Source: Candidatus Omnitrophota bacterium
Lineage (GTDB): Bacteria > Hinthialibacterota > Hinthialibacteria > Hinthialibacterales > JAKPRU01
Direction: 5' to 3'
Assembly (NCBI GenBank): GCA_029557025.1
Contig: JAKPRU010000668.1
Span: 1-7,415, forward strand
Length of the DNA stretch: 7,415 nucleotides
The position numbers were made by a program, and so were the translations under genes. The notes beneath the pieces were generated by a model, which was not told where the DNA came from, searched no databases, and saw only the letters and a list, made by a program, of their open reading frames with translations. This document shows, piece by piece, positions 1 through 6,026 of the stretch (within the stretch, counting starts at the first letter, position 1; each line of letters starts with the position of its first letter).

Positions 1-330
1 CCGGTGGAGAGTCCGACGGCTACGCCGGTGGAAACTGCGACAGCCACACCGGTTCCGACCCATACCCCCACGGTAACGCCGCGACCCACGGAATCGCCGA
101 CCGCGACGCCGGTGGAAACCCCAACGGCAACCCCGGTAGAAACTCCGACGGCAACGCCGGTGGAAACTCCGACGGCAACCCCAGTGGAAAGTCCGACTGC
201 TACGCCGGTGGAAACTGCGACAGCCACACCGGTTCCGACCCATACCCCCACGGTAACGCCGCAACCTACGGAATCACCGACCGCGACCCCGGTTGAAACC
301 CCCACGGCAACCCCGGTGGAGACGGCCACT
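1..330 (+). repeat. 180-bp higher-order tandem repeat inside the Thr/Pro linker
   Basis: Bases 1-180 and 181 to about 330 align without gaps at an offset of exactly 180 bp (60 codons). Positions 19-82 are identical to 199-262, and mismatches are scattered on either side (for example 18, 83, 87, 96, 108, 114). Within each copy runs a 24-base unit encoding TPTATPVE. The arrangement indicates duplication of a 60-residue block on top of the short-unit repeat. The period is a multiple of three, so the linker frame is preserved. Confidence 0.85.
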
Positions 331-588
331 GCGACCCCGGTTGAAACGCCGACAGCAACACCGCATCCCACAAGTACGCCGACAGCCATTCCAACGTCAA
401 CTCCGACGCTGGTTCCGACTCCGACGCTCGTTCCGACTCCAACGCTCGTTCCGACACCGACCCTGCCGCCGACAGCGACACCGACACCCGGTATCGCGCT
501 GTTCGTGCCGTTCTCCACGGAAGGCTTGATTTGGCAGCGGGTTATACGGTCAATGTGGACTTCACCTATACGAATGGCGGCCCGTTGA
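1..588 (+). CDS. 5'-truncated Thr/Pro-rich repeat linker of a secreted PPC-domain protein (upstream part of a frame-broken gene)
   Basis: The frame is open from the first base, so the true start lies upstream of the window. The visible residues up to about 160 are a low-complexity linker built from [12 protein letters not shown] units, with variants [11 protein letters not shown] and PTPTLV near the end. Such Thr/Pro linkers are extended, probably glycosylated spacers in bacterial surface or secreted proteins, joining an N-terminal functional module to C-terminal beta domains. After the linker the frame reads [12 protein letters not shown] and then degenerates, stopping at 586-588. The sequence that should follow (LDLAAGYTV) is in another frame, starting at 525. 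I therefore read this as the front part of the same gene as the coding region ending at 1784, with a one-base frame break near 523-530. Function of the whole protein is unknown because the N-terminal module is not visible. Confidence is high for coding in this frame through about 525 and low for the last 60 bases. Confidence 0.75.
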   Translation, partial: PVESPTATPVETATATPVPTHTPTVTPRPTESPTATPVETPTATPVETPTATPVETPTATPVESPTATPVETATATPVPTHTPTVTPQPTESPTATPVETPTATPVETATATPVETPTATPHPTSTPTAIPTSTPTLVPTPTLVPTPTLVPTPTLPPTATPTPGIALFVPFSTEGLIWQRVIRSMWTSPIRMAAR

Positions 589-1784
589 CAGTGACTATCG
601 GTGACTTCGGTGGCGAGTTGGATCCGGCTGGAACGCTGATCCTGCCGGATGGTCGCCAGATCTCGGATGACGATGGCGGCGAGGGTGATGATGCCATGAT
701 CGCTTTGGAGAATGCTCCCGCCGGCAAGTATCGTCTGGTCGTTCGCGGCCAGAGTGGAACCTTCGGTCGCTTCTCGGTCTCGGCTATTCCCGAGGTGGTT
801 GGCGAACCGATTACAATGATCTCGTTTGGGCAGCGGGTAGAAGGTCGGATTGCAAACCTGACCGAGATCCACCTGTATACTTTCTATGCCCAGGTTGGCG
901 ACTTCATCAAGGTGGCGTTGACCGATTCGGGAAGCGCACTCGATCCATTCCTGACATTGCAGGGTCCGGATGGATTTACCTCCATGCTGGACAATGACAG
1001 CGGACCGGATGATGATGCCCTGATTATTGTGGGCCCGGCCACCATCGCCGGTATTTACACCATCGGCGTAAGCGCCGCACCTGGGACTGCCGGTGTCGGA
1101 CAGTATGTCTTGATGCTTGCCTCTAATGTCATCAACGAGCGCCTGATAGCTTCAGGTGAGATGATTTCAGGCAGTATCACACTGGCTGGACAGGTTGATC
1201 GTTATACGTTCACCAATTCCGGTGGGGGTGAGATCACCTTCTACCTGGATGATTTCGATCCATTGTTCAATGCCGGCGGTACGCTTGATCCGTTCCTGAG
1301 GCTGCTGAACGGCGCCGGTGAGCAGGTAGCGACCGACAACAACAGTGGTCTGAATGATGATGCCTGCATTACCACGACCCTGACAGCCGGAACGATCGAG
1401 GTCAGTGGCGGCCCGGATATGACGGTAGGTCCATACCGACTTGAGTACCGTGCCGGTGCGTATGTTCCGCCCACTCTGAAGGCCGGCAGCGGCAATGAGA
1501 CTTGGGTGTATGTGGGTGAGTCCGAGTGGTTTACCTTCACGGGTACTGCAGGCCAGCTGGTCACAATTGGTGTGGATGACTTCAAGGGATCGCTTGATCC
1601 TGCTGTTCGCCTGTACGGGCCGGATGGTACGCTTCTCGCGACAAGCCTGAATGCCTTCCCTGCACCGGAGGATGATGCCCAGATCAGGCTCTTCCAGCTC
1701 CCGGCGACGGGTGTTTACAAGGTGGAGGTCTTTGGCGAGAAACAGACACAAGGAAAGGCCAGGATTACTTTCCAGAAGTTGTAA
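531..1784 (+). CDS. Tandem PPC-like (pre-peptidase C-terminal) beta-sandwich domains, C-terminal part of a large secreted protein
   Basis: The 417 residues from the TTG at 531 comprise four related beta-sandwich domains at roughly 1-86, 94-198, 205-309 and 314-417. Each has a strand of the YTF/WFTF type, an LDP motif ([48 protein letters not shown]) and then an acidic loop ([30 protein letters not shown], and a decayed APEDDA in the fourth). This matches the PPC family (bacterial pre-peptidase C-terminal domain), which occurs C-terminally in secreted proteins and is generally non-catalytic, aiding secretion, binding or stability; the acidic loops could bind calcium. No signal peptide, anchor or sorting motif is visible after the last domain, which ends at the stop codon. 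The TTG has a GGAAGG six bases upstream (519-524), so independent initiation is possible. However, the first strand of domain 1 (STEG-LDLAAG, equivalent to ISGSITLAG in domain 3) straddles the frame break, so I favour one original gene beginning upstream of the window. Confidence 0.8.
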   Translation: MAAGYTVNVDFTYTNGGPLTVTIGDFGGELDPAGTLILPDGRQISDDDGGEGDDAMIALENAPAGKYRLVVRGQSGTFGRFSVSAIPEVVGEPITMISFGQRVEGRIANLTEIHLYTFYAQVGDFIKVALTDSGSALDPFLTLQGPDGFTSMLDNDSGPDDDALIIVGPATIAGIYTIGVSAAPGTAGVGQYVLMLASNVINERLIASGEMISGSITLAGQVDRYTFTNSGGGEITFYLDDFDPLFNAGGTLDPFLRLLNGAGEQVATDNNSGLNDDACITTTLTAGTIEVSGGPDMTVGPYRLEYRAGAYVPPTLKAGSGNETWVYVGESEWFTFTGTAGQLVTIGVDDFKGSLDPAVRLYGPDGTLLATSLNAFPAPEDDAQIRLFQLPATGVYKVEVFGEKQTQGKARITFQKL

Positions 1785-1808
1785 GTCGCCATTGATTCAA
1801 TGAAGAAT

Positions 1809-1850
1809 GCAGCGGCGGGATTTCGACGAGATCCGGCCGCTGTTGCTTTT
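1809..1850 (+). terminator. Rho-independent-type terminator of the PPC protein gene
   Basis: About 25 bases after the stop, a 13-bp stem (1809-1821 against 1831-1843, 11 of 13 pairs matched, GC-rich) encloses a 9-base loop and is followed by TGCTTTT at 1844-1850. Position and structure fit intrinsic termination of the upstream plus-strand gene. Folding was judged by eye only. Confidence 0.65.
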
Positions 1851-1857
1851 AATGACC

Positions 1858-1890
1858 CTGGATTCCGGCGTTCGCCGGAATGACGGGGGA
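1858..1890. repeat. Dispersed palindrome of the 'LDSGxRRNDG' type
   Basis: A perfect 9-bp inverted repeat (ATTCCGGCG at 1862-1870, CGCCGGAAT at 1873-1881) with a 2-base TT loop is followed by GACGGGGGA. Read as protein on the plus strand it gives LDSGVRRNDGG, the familiar spurious peptide produced by a palindromic repeat scattered through many bacterial genomes. It is non-coding. It lies just after the terminator hairpin and could fold as an extra hairpin in the transcript. Confidence 0.7.
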
Positions 1891-1908
1891 TGCGTGGTCA
1901 GGGTAGAT

Positions 1909-1927
1909 CACAGGCTAGAAGCCTGTG
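1909..1927. repeat. Dispersed palindrome CACAGGC-TAGAA-GCCTGTG
   Basis: A perfect 7-bp inverted repeat (1909-1915 and 1921-1927) flanks a 5-base loop. From memory, the motif matches a short palindrome common between genes in Planctomycetes and similar genomes. No gene overlaps it. A search of the source genome for further copies would confirm it as a dispersed element. Confidence 0.6.
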
Positions 1928-2037
1928 CCATCCCATCATCATGCAGCTTTCCGGGTGGCGTCGGCATTTTGCCGGTGGTTTTTCCTGGGTGGCAATAGGG
2001 AAAGGCCATTCGGTTACAGGACACCAGGCATAGACAT

Positions 2038-2061
2038 AGGGGTAATTCATGAATTGCCCCT
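2038..2061. repeat. 24-bp palindrome of the 'AIHELPL' dispersed type
   Basis: The two 12-base halves are complementary throughout, with a single G-T pair, centred on AATTCATGAATT (2044-2055) between GGGG/CCCC arms. The plus-strand translation yields the peptide GVIHELPLH, a known artefact of a palindromic repeat scattered in many genomes. It sits downstream of the ThuA-family gene stop on the minus strand. No run of T follows on either side, so it does not look like a classical terminator. Confidence 0.7.
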
Positions 2062-2093
2062 GCACTCTGAAAAAATGCGTATGAAGGAGGGCC

Positions 2094-2828
2094 TTACTTC
2101 TCCCCAATCTTCTGCAGCGGCTGTACGTTTCCGTATATCGGCTTGGGGCATTCGACAGGTGCGAGCCATTCCGCCGCGTTTCCAATGACCTGTAAGACTT
2201 GAGGATTGTGATAAATCGGATAGGTCTCGTGGCCGGGACGAAAGTAGAATACCTTGCCGCGCGATCGGTAATAGACACACCCGCTTCGGAACACCTCTCC
2301 GCCCTCGAACCAGCTCACAAACACCAGCACATCCGGCGGTGGAACATCAAACCGTTCGCCGTACATCTCGGTATGTTCCAGTTCGATATATTCGCCCAGA
2401 CCTTTGACAATGGGATGGCTTGGTTCAATCACCCACAGGCGCTCTTTTTCACCTGCCTCGCGCCATTTCAGTTCGCAGGTCGTCCCCATCAACTTGCGGA
2501 AGATTTTTGAAACATGCGCAGAGTGAAGCGCCATCAGGCCCATGCCGTCCAATACGCGCTTGTGGACTCTTTCGACGATTTCATCTTTCACTTCCTCGTG
2601 CGCCGTGTGTCCCCACCAGATCAGTACATCCGTATCGGCCAGGACGGCCTCGGTCAGGCCGTGGTCCGGCTCATCCAGCGTGGCCGTGCGGACTTTCATC
2701 CCGCGACGGTCTCGCAGGTAATCGGCAATTGCGCCATGAATGCCTTTTGGATAAATGGCGGCGATTTCCGGGGATTTTTTCTCATGCCGGTATTCATTCC
2801 ATACCGTAACTCGAATCGGATCGGTCAC
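2094..2828 (-). CDS. thuA: ThuA-family (trehalose-utilisation) protein, class I glutamine amidotransferase-like fold
   Basis: The 244 residues carry the family signatures: WNEYRHE at 10-16 at the end of the first strand, [11 protein letters not shown] at 67-77, a nucleophile-elbow-like turn [13 protein letters not shown] at 98-110, and [11 protein letters not shown] at 196-206 near the C-terminus. Length is normal for stand-alone ThuA. The family has the flavodoxin-like glutamine amidotransferase fold without the glutaminase triad. In rhizobia ThuA acts with the ThuB dehydrogenase in catabolism of trehalose and related disaccharides through 3-keto sugars; the exact reaction here is inferred. 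No signal peptide is seen, so it is cytoplasmic. The start is a GTG at 2828. The ATG five bases upstream (2833) gives only Met-Lys-stop. An AAAGGGAA ribosome-binding site at 2836-2843 leaves nine bases to the GTG. It follows the exported TIM-barrel gene by 23 bp and is probably cotranscribed with it. I use the symbol by family, not orthology. Confidence 0.9.
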   Translation of the reverse strand: MTDPIRVTVWNEYRHEKKSPEIAAIYPKGIHGAIADYLRDRRGMKVRTATLDEPDHGLTEAVLADTDVLIWWGHTAHEEVKDEIVERVHKRVLDGMGLMALHSAHVSKIFRKLMGTTCELKWREAGEKERLWVIEPSHPIVKGLGEYIELEHTEMYGERFDVPPPDVLVFVSWFEGGEVFRSGCVYYRSRGKVFYFRPGHETYPIYHNPQVLQVIGNAAEWLAPVECPKPIYGNVQPLQKIGEK

Positions 2829-2851
2829 TTCATTGTTCCCTTTCTATCGAC

Positions 2852-3814
2852 TCAACCGAACAGTTTCTTTGTGAATGCGACATTGGCTTGGGTGTCGGGA
2901 AGGAATTGCTTATCCCGCCCGCTGGTCTCCAGGACATACCATTTGTTGTACCCGATTTCCCTGAATGCTTTCGCGCAGGCTGCCATATCCACCTGGGCAT
3001 CGGGAGTTCCGAATACGCGGGTTTTCGAGTCTTTCAGGTGGACCTCGCAAATCCGGTCCTTGCCGAGCAGGTGGATCTCGGCGGGCACATCATAGCCGCC
3101 GCCCGTCGAATTGCCGACATCGTAGTAAACCTGAAGCATCGGGGAACCGCCCGCACGGTCAATAATGTCCAGATTCTGGGCCGCCGACAGGGTATTCTCC
3201 AACCCGAGAATCACGCCGGCATCCTCTGCGCGGGGAACAACCTGCCGAAGAAAATCCACAAGCCGCCGGACCTTCAAAGTATCCAATTCCCACTCTTTCC
3301 ATACGGGATCTTTGCTGATGTTCCGATATCCCTCGCCGGTTCCGTAGTATCCGCCGGGATAGGGAAGTCGCAGGTCGCCATCTCCGAAAAAAGCGAGCAA
3401 TGTACAGGAGATTCCCAGCGCTTTGGCCGCCTCAATGGCATCCAGGACATACATCGCAGATTGCGGTTCCGAGGCCAGTGGGATGGCGTTTAGAATCCCC
3501 CCGGCGGCCACCGAACAGAACTCAATGCCGTATTCTTTACCCAATGCCAGATACCGATCCCGGACTTCCGGCTTGCGCAGTGGAATATTGTTGGCGTTCA
3601 AGCCGACACTGACCTGAATCCCATCCAGGTGGGCTTCTTTGGCTTTCGGGATCAGTTCGGGATTGCACGATCCCCCCAAGTTCCAGTCGCACATTCCGAC
3701 TTTGACACCGGCGGGACTTTCGGCAGCGTGGCTCTGTTGAAGCGCCGTAAGGGAACCGGATGCAAGCATTCCTGCGCCGATTCCTTTGAGTACAGTACGT
3801 CGAGTGATTTCCAT
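2852..3814 (-). CDS. Tat-exported sugar isomerase/epimerase-like TIM-barrel protein (AP endonuclease 2 superfamily)
   Basis: The 320 residues begin with a twin-arginine signal (TRRTVLK at 4-10, hydrophobic stretch to about 24, likely cleavage after SHA at residue 30), followed by a xylose-isomerase-like (beta/alpha)8 barrel. The family's metal and catalytic acids are all recognisable: E206 in LGLEN, D232 in VYYDVGN, H259 in CEVHLKD and E296 in YVLETSG. The two glutamates would be the acid/base pair of a ketose 3-epimerase or aldose-ketose isomerase mechanism, with the metal (Mn, Mg or Co) holding the sugar hydroxyls. Homologues are usually labelled 'sugar phosphate isomerase/epimerase', but export as a folded, metal-loaded protein argues for a free sugar or glycoside substrate. 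The ATG at 3814 is well set by AAGGAG at 3823-3828, eight bases upstream. The ThuA-family gene follows 23 bp downstream. A gluconate or inosose epimerase, or a 3-keto-glycoside lyase, are alternatives; sequence alone does not fix the substrate. Confidence 0.9.
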   Translation of the reverse strand: MEITRRTVLKGIGAGMLASGSLTALQQSHAAESPAGVKVGMCDWNLGGSCNPELIPKAKEAHLDGIQVSVGLNANNIPLRKPEVRDRYLALGKEYGIEFCSVAAGGILNAIPLASEPQSAMYVLDAIEAAKALGISCTLLAFFGDGDLRLPYPGGYYGTGEGYRNISKDPVWKEWELDTLKVRRLVDFLRQVVPRAEDAGVILGLENTLSAAQNLDIIDRAGGSPMLQVYYDVGNSTGGGYDVPAEIHLLGKDRICEVHLKDSKTRVFGTPDAQVDMAACAKAFREIGYNKWYVLETSGRDKQFLPDTQANVAFTKKLFG

Positions 3815-3822
3815 AGTTTCAT

Positions 3823-3828
3823 CTCCTT
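3823..3828 (-). promoter_or_regulatory. Shine-Dalgarno site of the Tat-exported TIM-barrel gene
   Basis: The minus strand reads AAGGAG eight bases before the ATG at 3814, a near-perfect anti-16S match. It fixes the start directly before the twin-arginine signal peptide. Confidence 0.8.
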
Positions 3829-3887
3829 GGTTGTTGACGCAAGAATTTGGAAAGACGCATAAGATCCACTTTGTCGAAACCCCTCAA

Positions 3888-3907
3888 TCCCCCCGTGAAC
3901 GGGGGGA
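3888..3907. repeat. C6/G6 hairpin repeat
   Basis: A perfect 9-bp stem (TCCCCCCGT against ACGGGGGGA) with a 2-base GA loop lies between the glycosidase-like gene and the TIM-barrel gene. Together with the next hairpin it occupies most of the 168-bp gap. It resembles dispersed intergenic repeats of uncultured bacteria rather than a terminator, since no T-run follows. Confidence 0.6.
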
Positions 3908-3925
3908 AGAAGAATTTGTTTGCTC

Positions 3926-3947
3926 CCTCCCCTGTTTGCAGGGAAGG
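3926..3947. repeat. CCCTG-TTTG-CAGGG hairpin repeat
   Basis: A 9-bp stem with one C-A mismatch (3926-3934 against 3939-3947) surrounds a 4-base loop. It lies 18 bp from the neighbouring C6/G6 hairpin and about 35 bp from the stop of the glycosidase-like gene, so the two probably form one composite repeat element. Confidence 0.55.
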
Positions 3948-3982
3948 ACGGGGGCCTCCTTGTTGCCTGCAATCCCCAATTT

Positions 3983-4834
3983 CTAACTCGTTAAATCCGA
4001 TAAATGCTCCCGGCACAGCCAGGCAATTGCCTCCTCGGTTACATCCGGGATGAAATGATATCGGAACCGGTAATCGAGGTTCCCATTATCGAGAGCGGCA
4101 CGGACATTCCGTGTACCGGGAGTTGCAACGGATAGTGTTTCATCCGACCGCACATCCAGTTCGGCATGAAGGCAATCGAGAAATCCGAGGCAGCCCGACT
4201 CCCGCCCCGTTCGAGATTGCTTGGTCATGGCAAAGAAAGAAAACTCGTGGCGTGACCGGCCCCGCGCGGGGTGCATCGATTGAAAACTCTCTACGATCTC
4301 ATCCGTGTTTTCTTTCAGGAACTGGCTGCTCGACTGAGGCACGATTATCGACCCGGATTCCTCCGTGGTAATCGCAAGGCCGGTTGGAAAACCGATCTGT
4401 TCCAGGCGGTTTTTACTGTTTCCCGAAACACGAAGAAAGAAATCCAGAGTCGGAAATGCCTCCGACAAGAGGAACTCAATTTCGACCAGCGTTTCCTTGT
4501 CGTCTCCCAGCGGCCCCTCCAGCGTGAGGGAGGAGTAATCATCCTCAATTCCAGAGCGGACAAAAGAAGATTTGTGCCGGAATTGGACTCCGCGTTTTCC
4601 TTTCTTGCCCAGCAGGTAGGTCTTGTGCGGCAAGGTCTCATCCTGCATGGAAAAAACCAGTCGGCCCGATTCGGGAATGTACGGGTCCATTTTCCAAATA
4701 ACACCGGTAACCAGATCGCGTATCCGAAATCGACCTGTTGCCAGGTTCACATCCACCGCGAGAGCCTGGTTGTTCAGGCGGATTGTCGGCGCATCCTGGC
4801 TGGATGGTTGCTGTTCTTTCATGGGTTCATTCAT
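3983..4834 (-). CDS. Glycosidase-associated N-terminal beta-sandwich-like protein without a catalytic domain
   Basis: The 283 residues are beta-rich, with no signal peptide and no membrane segment. The N-terminal part (IRLNNQALAVDVNLATGRFRIRDLVTGVIW, residues 18-47, two adjacent strands) resembles the opening of large glycosidase-like proteins, such as the DUF5696 group and GH31/GH101-type proteins, in which a beta super-sandwich precedes a TIM barrel. FPTGLAI (149-155) and GSIIVPQSSS (161-170) also fit such a sandwich. The end, YRFRYHFIPDVTEEAIAWLCREHL (residues 255-278), looks like the last strand and first helix leading into a catalytic barrel, but a TAG stop follows at once. The protein is therefore either a stand-alone sandwich domain or the remnant of a gene that lost its 3' part. 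No in-frame continuation is visible past the stop. The ATG at 4834 has no clear ribosome-binding site; Met5 (ATGAAAGAACAG) is an alternative start. It is upstream of, and on the same strand as, the TIM-barrel gene and divergent from the sugar-binding lipoprotein. Family assignment is tentative. Confidence 0.6.
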   Translation of the reverse strand: MNEPMKEQQPSSQDAPTIRLNNQALAVDVNLATGRFRIRDLVTGVIWKMDPYIPESGRLVFSMQDETLPHKTYLLGKKGKRGVQFRHKSSFVRSGIEDDYSSLTLEGPLGDDKETLVEIEFLLSEAFPTLDFFLRVSGNSKNRLEQIGFPTGLAITTEESGSIIVPQSSSQFLKENTDEIVESFQSMHPARGRSRHEFSFFAMTKQSRTGRESGCLGFLDCLHAELDVRSDETLSVATPGTRNVRAALDNGNLDYRFRYHFIPDVTEEAIAWLCREHLSDLTS

Positions 4835-4950
4835 ACTTATAGTGTACTTGTGTTAGGCTATCCGGGAAACCCAACGGTCGGTATGGCGATTTCTGAATTG
4901 GGCATGACATTCCAAAAGGGTGTGAGTTTGAAGAAACGAGGTATGATTCG
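4835..4950. promoter_or_regulatory. Divergent intergenic region between glycosidase-like gene and sugar-binding lipoprotein gene
   Basis: This 116-bp gap must hold the promoters of both divergent genes if each has its own. On the minus strand TATAAG lies about 10 bases before the ATG at 4834, a possible -10 element implying a very short leader, but I find no convincing -35 box. For the plus-strand gene no clear sigma-70 or sigma-54 motif stands out. No strong operator-like palindrome is visible; TTGG and CCAA arms around 4898-4915 are only 4 bp each. Confidence 0.3.
4938..4941 (+). promoter_or_regulatory. Shine-Dalgarno site of the sugar-binding lipoprotein gene
   Basis: GAGG ends nine bases before the ATG at 4951. 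This supports that start, which is also right for the lipoprotein signal peptide. Confidence 0.55.
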
Positions 4951-5934
4951 ATGAAACAAGCAAAATGGGCGCTGATTCTCGTGCTGGTGTGTGCCGGAGT
5001 TTTCTCTTGCGGCCGCAAAGCCGCCGAGAAAAGAGAAGGGCCGCTGATCGGGGTCATGCCGAAACTGGTGGGCATCCCCTATTTCAATGCCTGCGAGATC
5101 GGCGTAAAAGAGGCCGCAGAGGAACTCGGACTTACCGTGGAATACGATGGTCCCATTATTAACGATCCGGCTCGGCAGTCCGAGATGATCGATATCTGGA
5201 TTGCGCGCGGATTCAATGTGATTGCCGTTGCCCCCAATGATCCGGATGCTGTCGCACCGGCCCTCCGAAAAGCGCGGGAGCGCGGTATCAAGGTTCTGGC
5301 TTGGGATGCCGATGCCGCGCGGGACAGCCGCGACTTTTTTATCAACCAGGCCTCGTATGACGATATCGGGAAGGCTTTGATCGATGTGATGGCCGAGGGG
5401 ATCGGCGGTGTGGGAGAGACCGCCATTATCACCGGCTCACTGACTGCCCAGAATCAAAACGCCTGGATCGAACGGATGCGCGAACATATTCGGAAATACC
5501 CCGGCATGTCCATTGTGGATATTCGGGCATCTGAGGAAGACCACCAGATGGCATTTGAGCGCTCGCAGGATGTGATGAAAGCGTACCCCAACCTGAAAGG
5601 CCTGTTCGGGATCACCTCGGTTTCCCTCCCCGGTGCGGCGGAAGCGGTCAAACAATCCGGCATGACCGGCAAGGTCTTTGTTACCGGACTCTCCCTGCCC
5701 GAACAGATGCGCGAATATGTGAAAACCGGGGTCTGTCAGAAATTCATTCTCTGGAACCCGGTGGACCTGGGGTATCTCACAGTCCATGCGGCGAAACTTC
5801 TGTATGAGGGCAAACTGGCTCCCGGGACGATTCAGGCCGGACGGCTCGGCACAATTACGGTTAATGAAGATGAAGTCCTCCTCGGCCCGCCGCTGATCTT
5901 TACGAAAGAGAACATAGACAAGTTTGATTTCTAA
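4951..5934 (+). CDS. Sugar ABC transporter substrate-binding lipoprotein, RhaS/LsrB group (periplasmic binding protein type 1)
   Basis: The 327 residues start with a lipoprotein signal peptide: KQAK, a hydrophobic run, and a VFSC lipobox with the lipidated cysteine at 20. The mature part is a two-lobed type-1 periplasmic binding fold of normal length. Family landmarks are IGVMPKLVGIPYF at 33-45, YDGP at 65-68, the hinge-side VIAVAPNDPDA at 90-100, KVLAWDADA at 114-122, TAQNQNAWIERM at 165-176, SLPGAAEA at 225-232 and the C-terminal IFTKENIDKFDF, nearly the same as the LsrB terminus. The group binds rhamnose (RhaS) or autoinducer-2 (LsrB). Of the six AI-2 contacts in Salmonella LsrB (Lys, Asp, Asp, Gln, Pro, Ala, recalled), five appear conserved (K38, D119, Q169, P227, A229), while the second Asp is Asn (N168), as in sugar-binding relatives. 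No permease or ATPase gene is adjacent, so it depends on a transporter encoded elsewhere. It is divergent from the glycosidase-like gene. Ligand uncertain; a deoxy-sugar or pentose is most likely. Confidence 0.88.
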   Translation: MKQAKWALILVLVCAGVFSCGRKAAEKREGPLIGVMPKLVGIPYFNACEIGVKEAAEELGLTVEYDGPIINDPARQSEMIDIWIARGFNVIAVAPNDPDAVAPALRKARERGIKVLAWDADAARDSRDFFINQASYDDIGKALIDVMAEGIGGVGETAIITGSLTAQNQNAWIERMREHIRKYPGMSIVDIRASEEDHQMAFERSQDVMKAYPNLKGLFGITSVSLPGAAEAVKQSGMTGKVFVTGLSLPEQMREYVKTGVCQKFILWNPVDLGYLTVHAAKLLYEGKLAPGTIQAGRLGTITVNEDEVLLGPPLIFTKENIDKFDF

Positions 5935-6026
5935 GTAACCGTTCGGTAAACAGCGTGGTTGCGCGGCGGGCAAAGCCGCCATGGAGGCGATCTATGGCAA
6001 GTTCACGCTTCAAAAAAAGCGAATGT
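5935..6026. other. Convergent gap with two weak hairpins
   Basis: The gap lies between two 3' ends. One 5-bp GC stem (GGCGG 5965-5969, CCGCC 5976-5980) lacks a T-run. A second 5-bp stem (CGCTT 6006-6010, AAGCG 6017-6021) has seven A residues at 6012-6018, which are T7 on the minus strand beginning 9 bases past the TGA stop of the minus-strand gene. The T7 run could aid termination of that gene, but it lies in the loop and first stem bases rather than after a stem, so no standard terminator is called. Confidence 0.3.

Larger units (their letters stand above)
1785..2093. other. Gene-free convergent intergenic region holding a terminator and a palindrome mosaic
   Basis: This 309-bp stretch lies between the plus-strand PPC gene and the minus-strand ThuA-family gene, whose 3' ends face each other. 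It contains the terminator hairpin and three unrelated palindromes listed separately. The short open frames here read through the palindromes and have no credible ribosome-binding site or family resemblance. Between 1928 and 2037 I see only a weak 5-bp hairpin (CGGCA-TTT-TGCCG, about 1962-1974) followed nearby by TTTTT at 1979-1983; its stem is too short to call a terminator. Confidence 0.6.

Noticed and set aside
1..480. CRISPR-like array of short repeats
   Set aside because: The repeats are contiguous 24-base coding units without spacers, and the frame gives a Thr/Pro linker with third-position variation, so this is protein-coding repeat sequence.
519..531. Programmed ribosomal frameshift site
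   Set aside because: No X-XXY-YYZ slippery heptamer or homopolymer run at the junction, and no obvious downstream stem-loop; mutation or sequencing error is more likely.
1167..1751. 194-codon minus-strand open frame
   Set aside because: Antisense shadow of the PPC domains, whose plus-strand frame has repeated conserved motifs.
2062..2104. Intrinsic terminator for the ThuA-family gene
   Set aside because: A T-run exists on the minus strand (about 2070-2075), but the only stem before it (AAGG/CCTT) is 4 bp and too far from the T-run.
1807..2280. Several short open frames on both strands (peptides such as LDSGVRRNDGG and IHELPLH)
   Set aside because: They are translations of palindromic intergenic repeats or of the 3' part of the ThuA-family gene; no ribosome-binding sites or family matches support them.
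2199..3612. Plus-strand open frames of 60-200 codons
   Set aside because: They lie antisense to the ThuA-family and TIM-barrel genes, whose minus-strand frames carry clear family motifs; the plus-strand translations are Arg/Pro/His-rich and look random.
4271..4954. 227-codon plus-strand open frame
   Set aside because: Antisense to the glycosidase-like gene and overlapping the lipoprotein start; its composition is unlike a real protein and the opposite strand gives a coherent beta-rich sequence.
5437..5982. 181-codon minus-strand open frame
   Set aside because: Antisense shadow of the sugar-binding lipoprotein gene, which has a lipobox and full family motifs.
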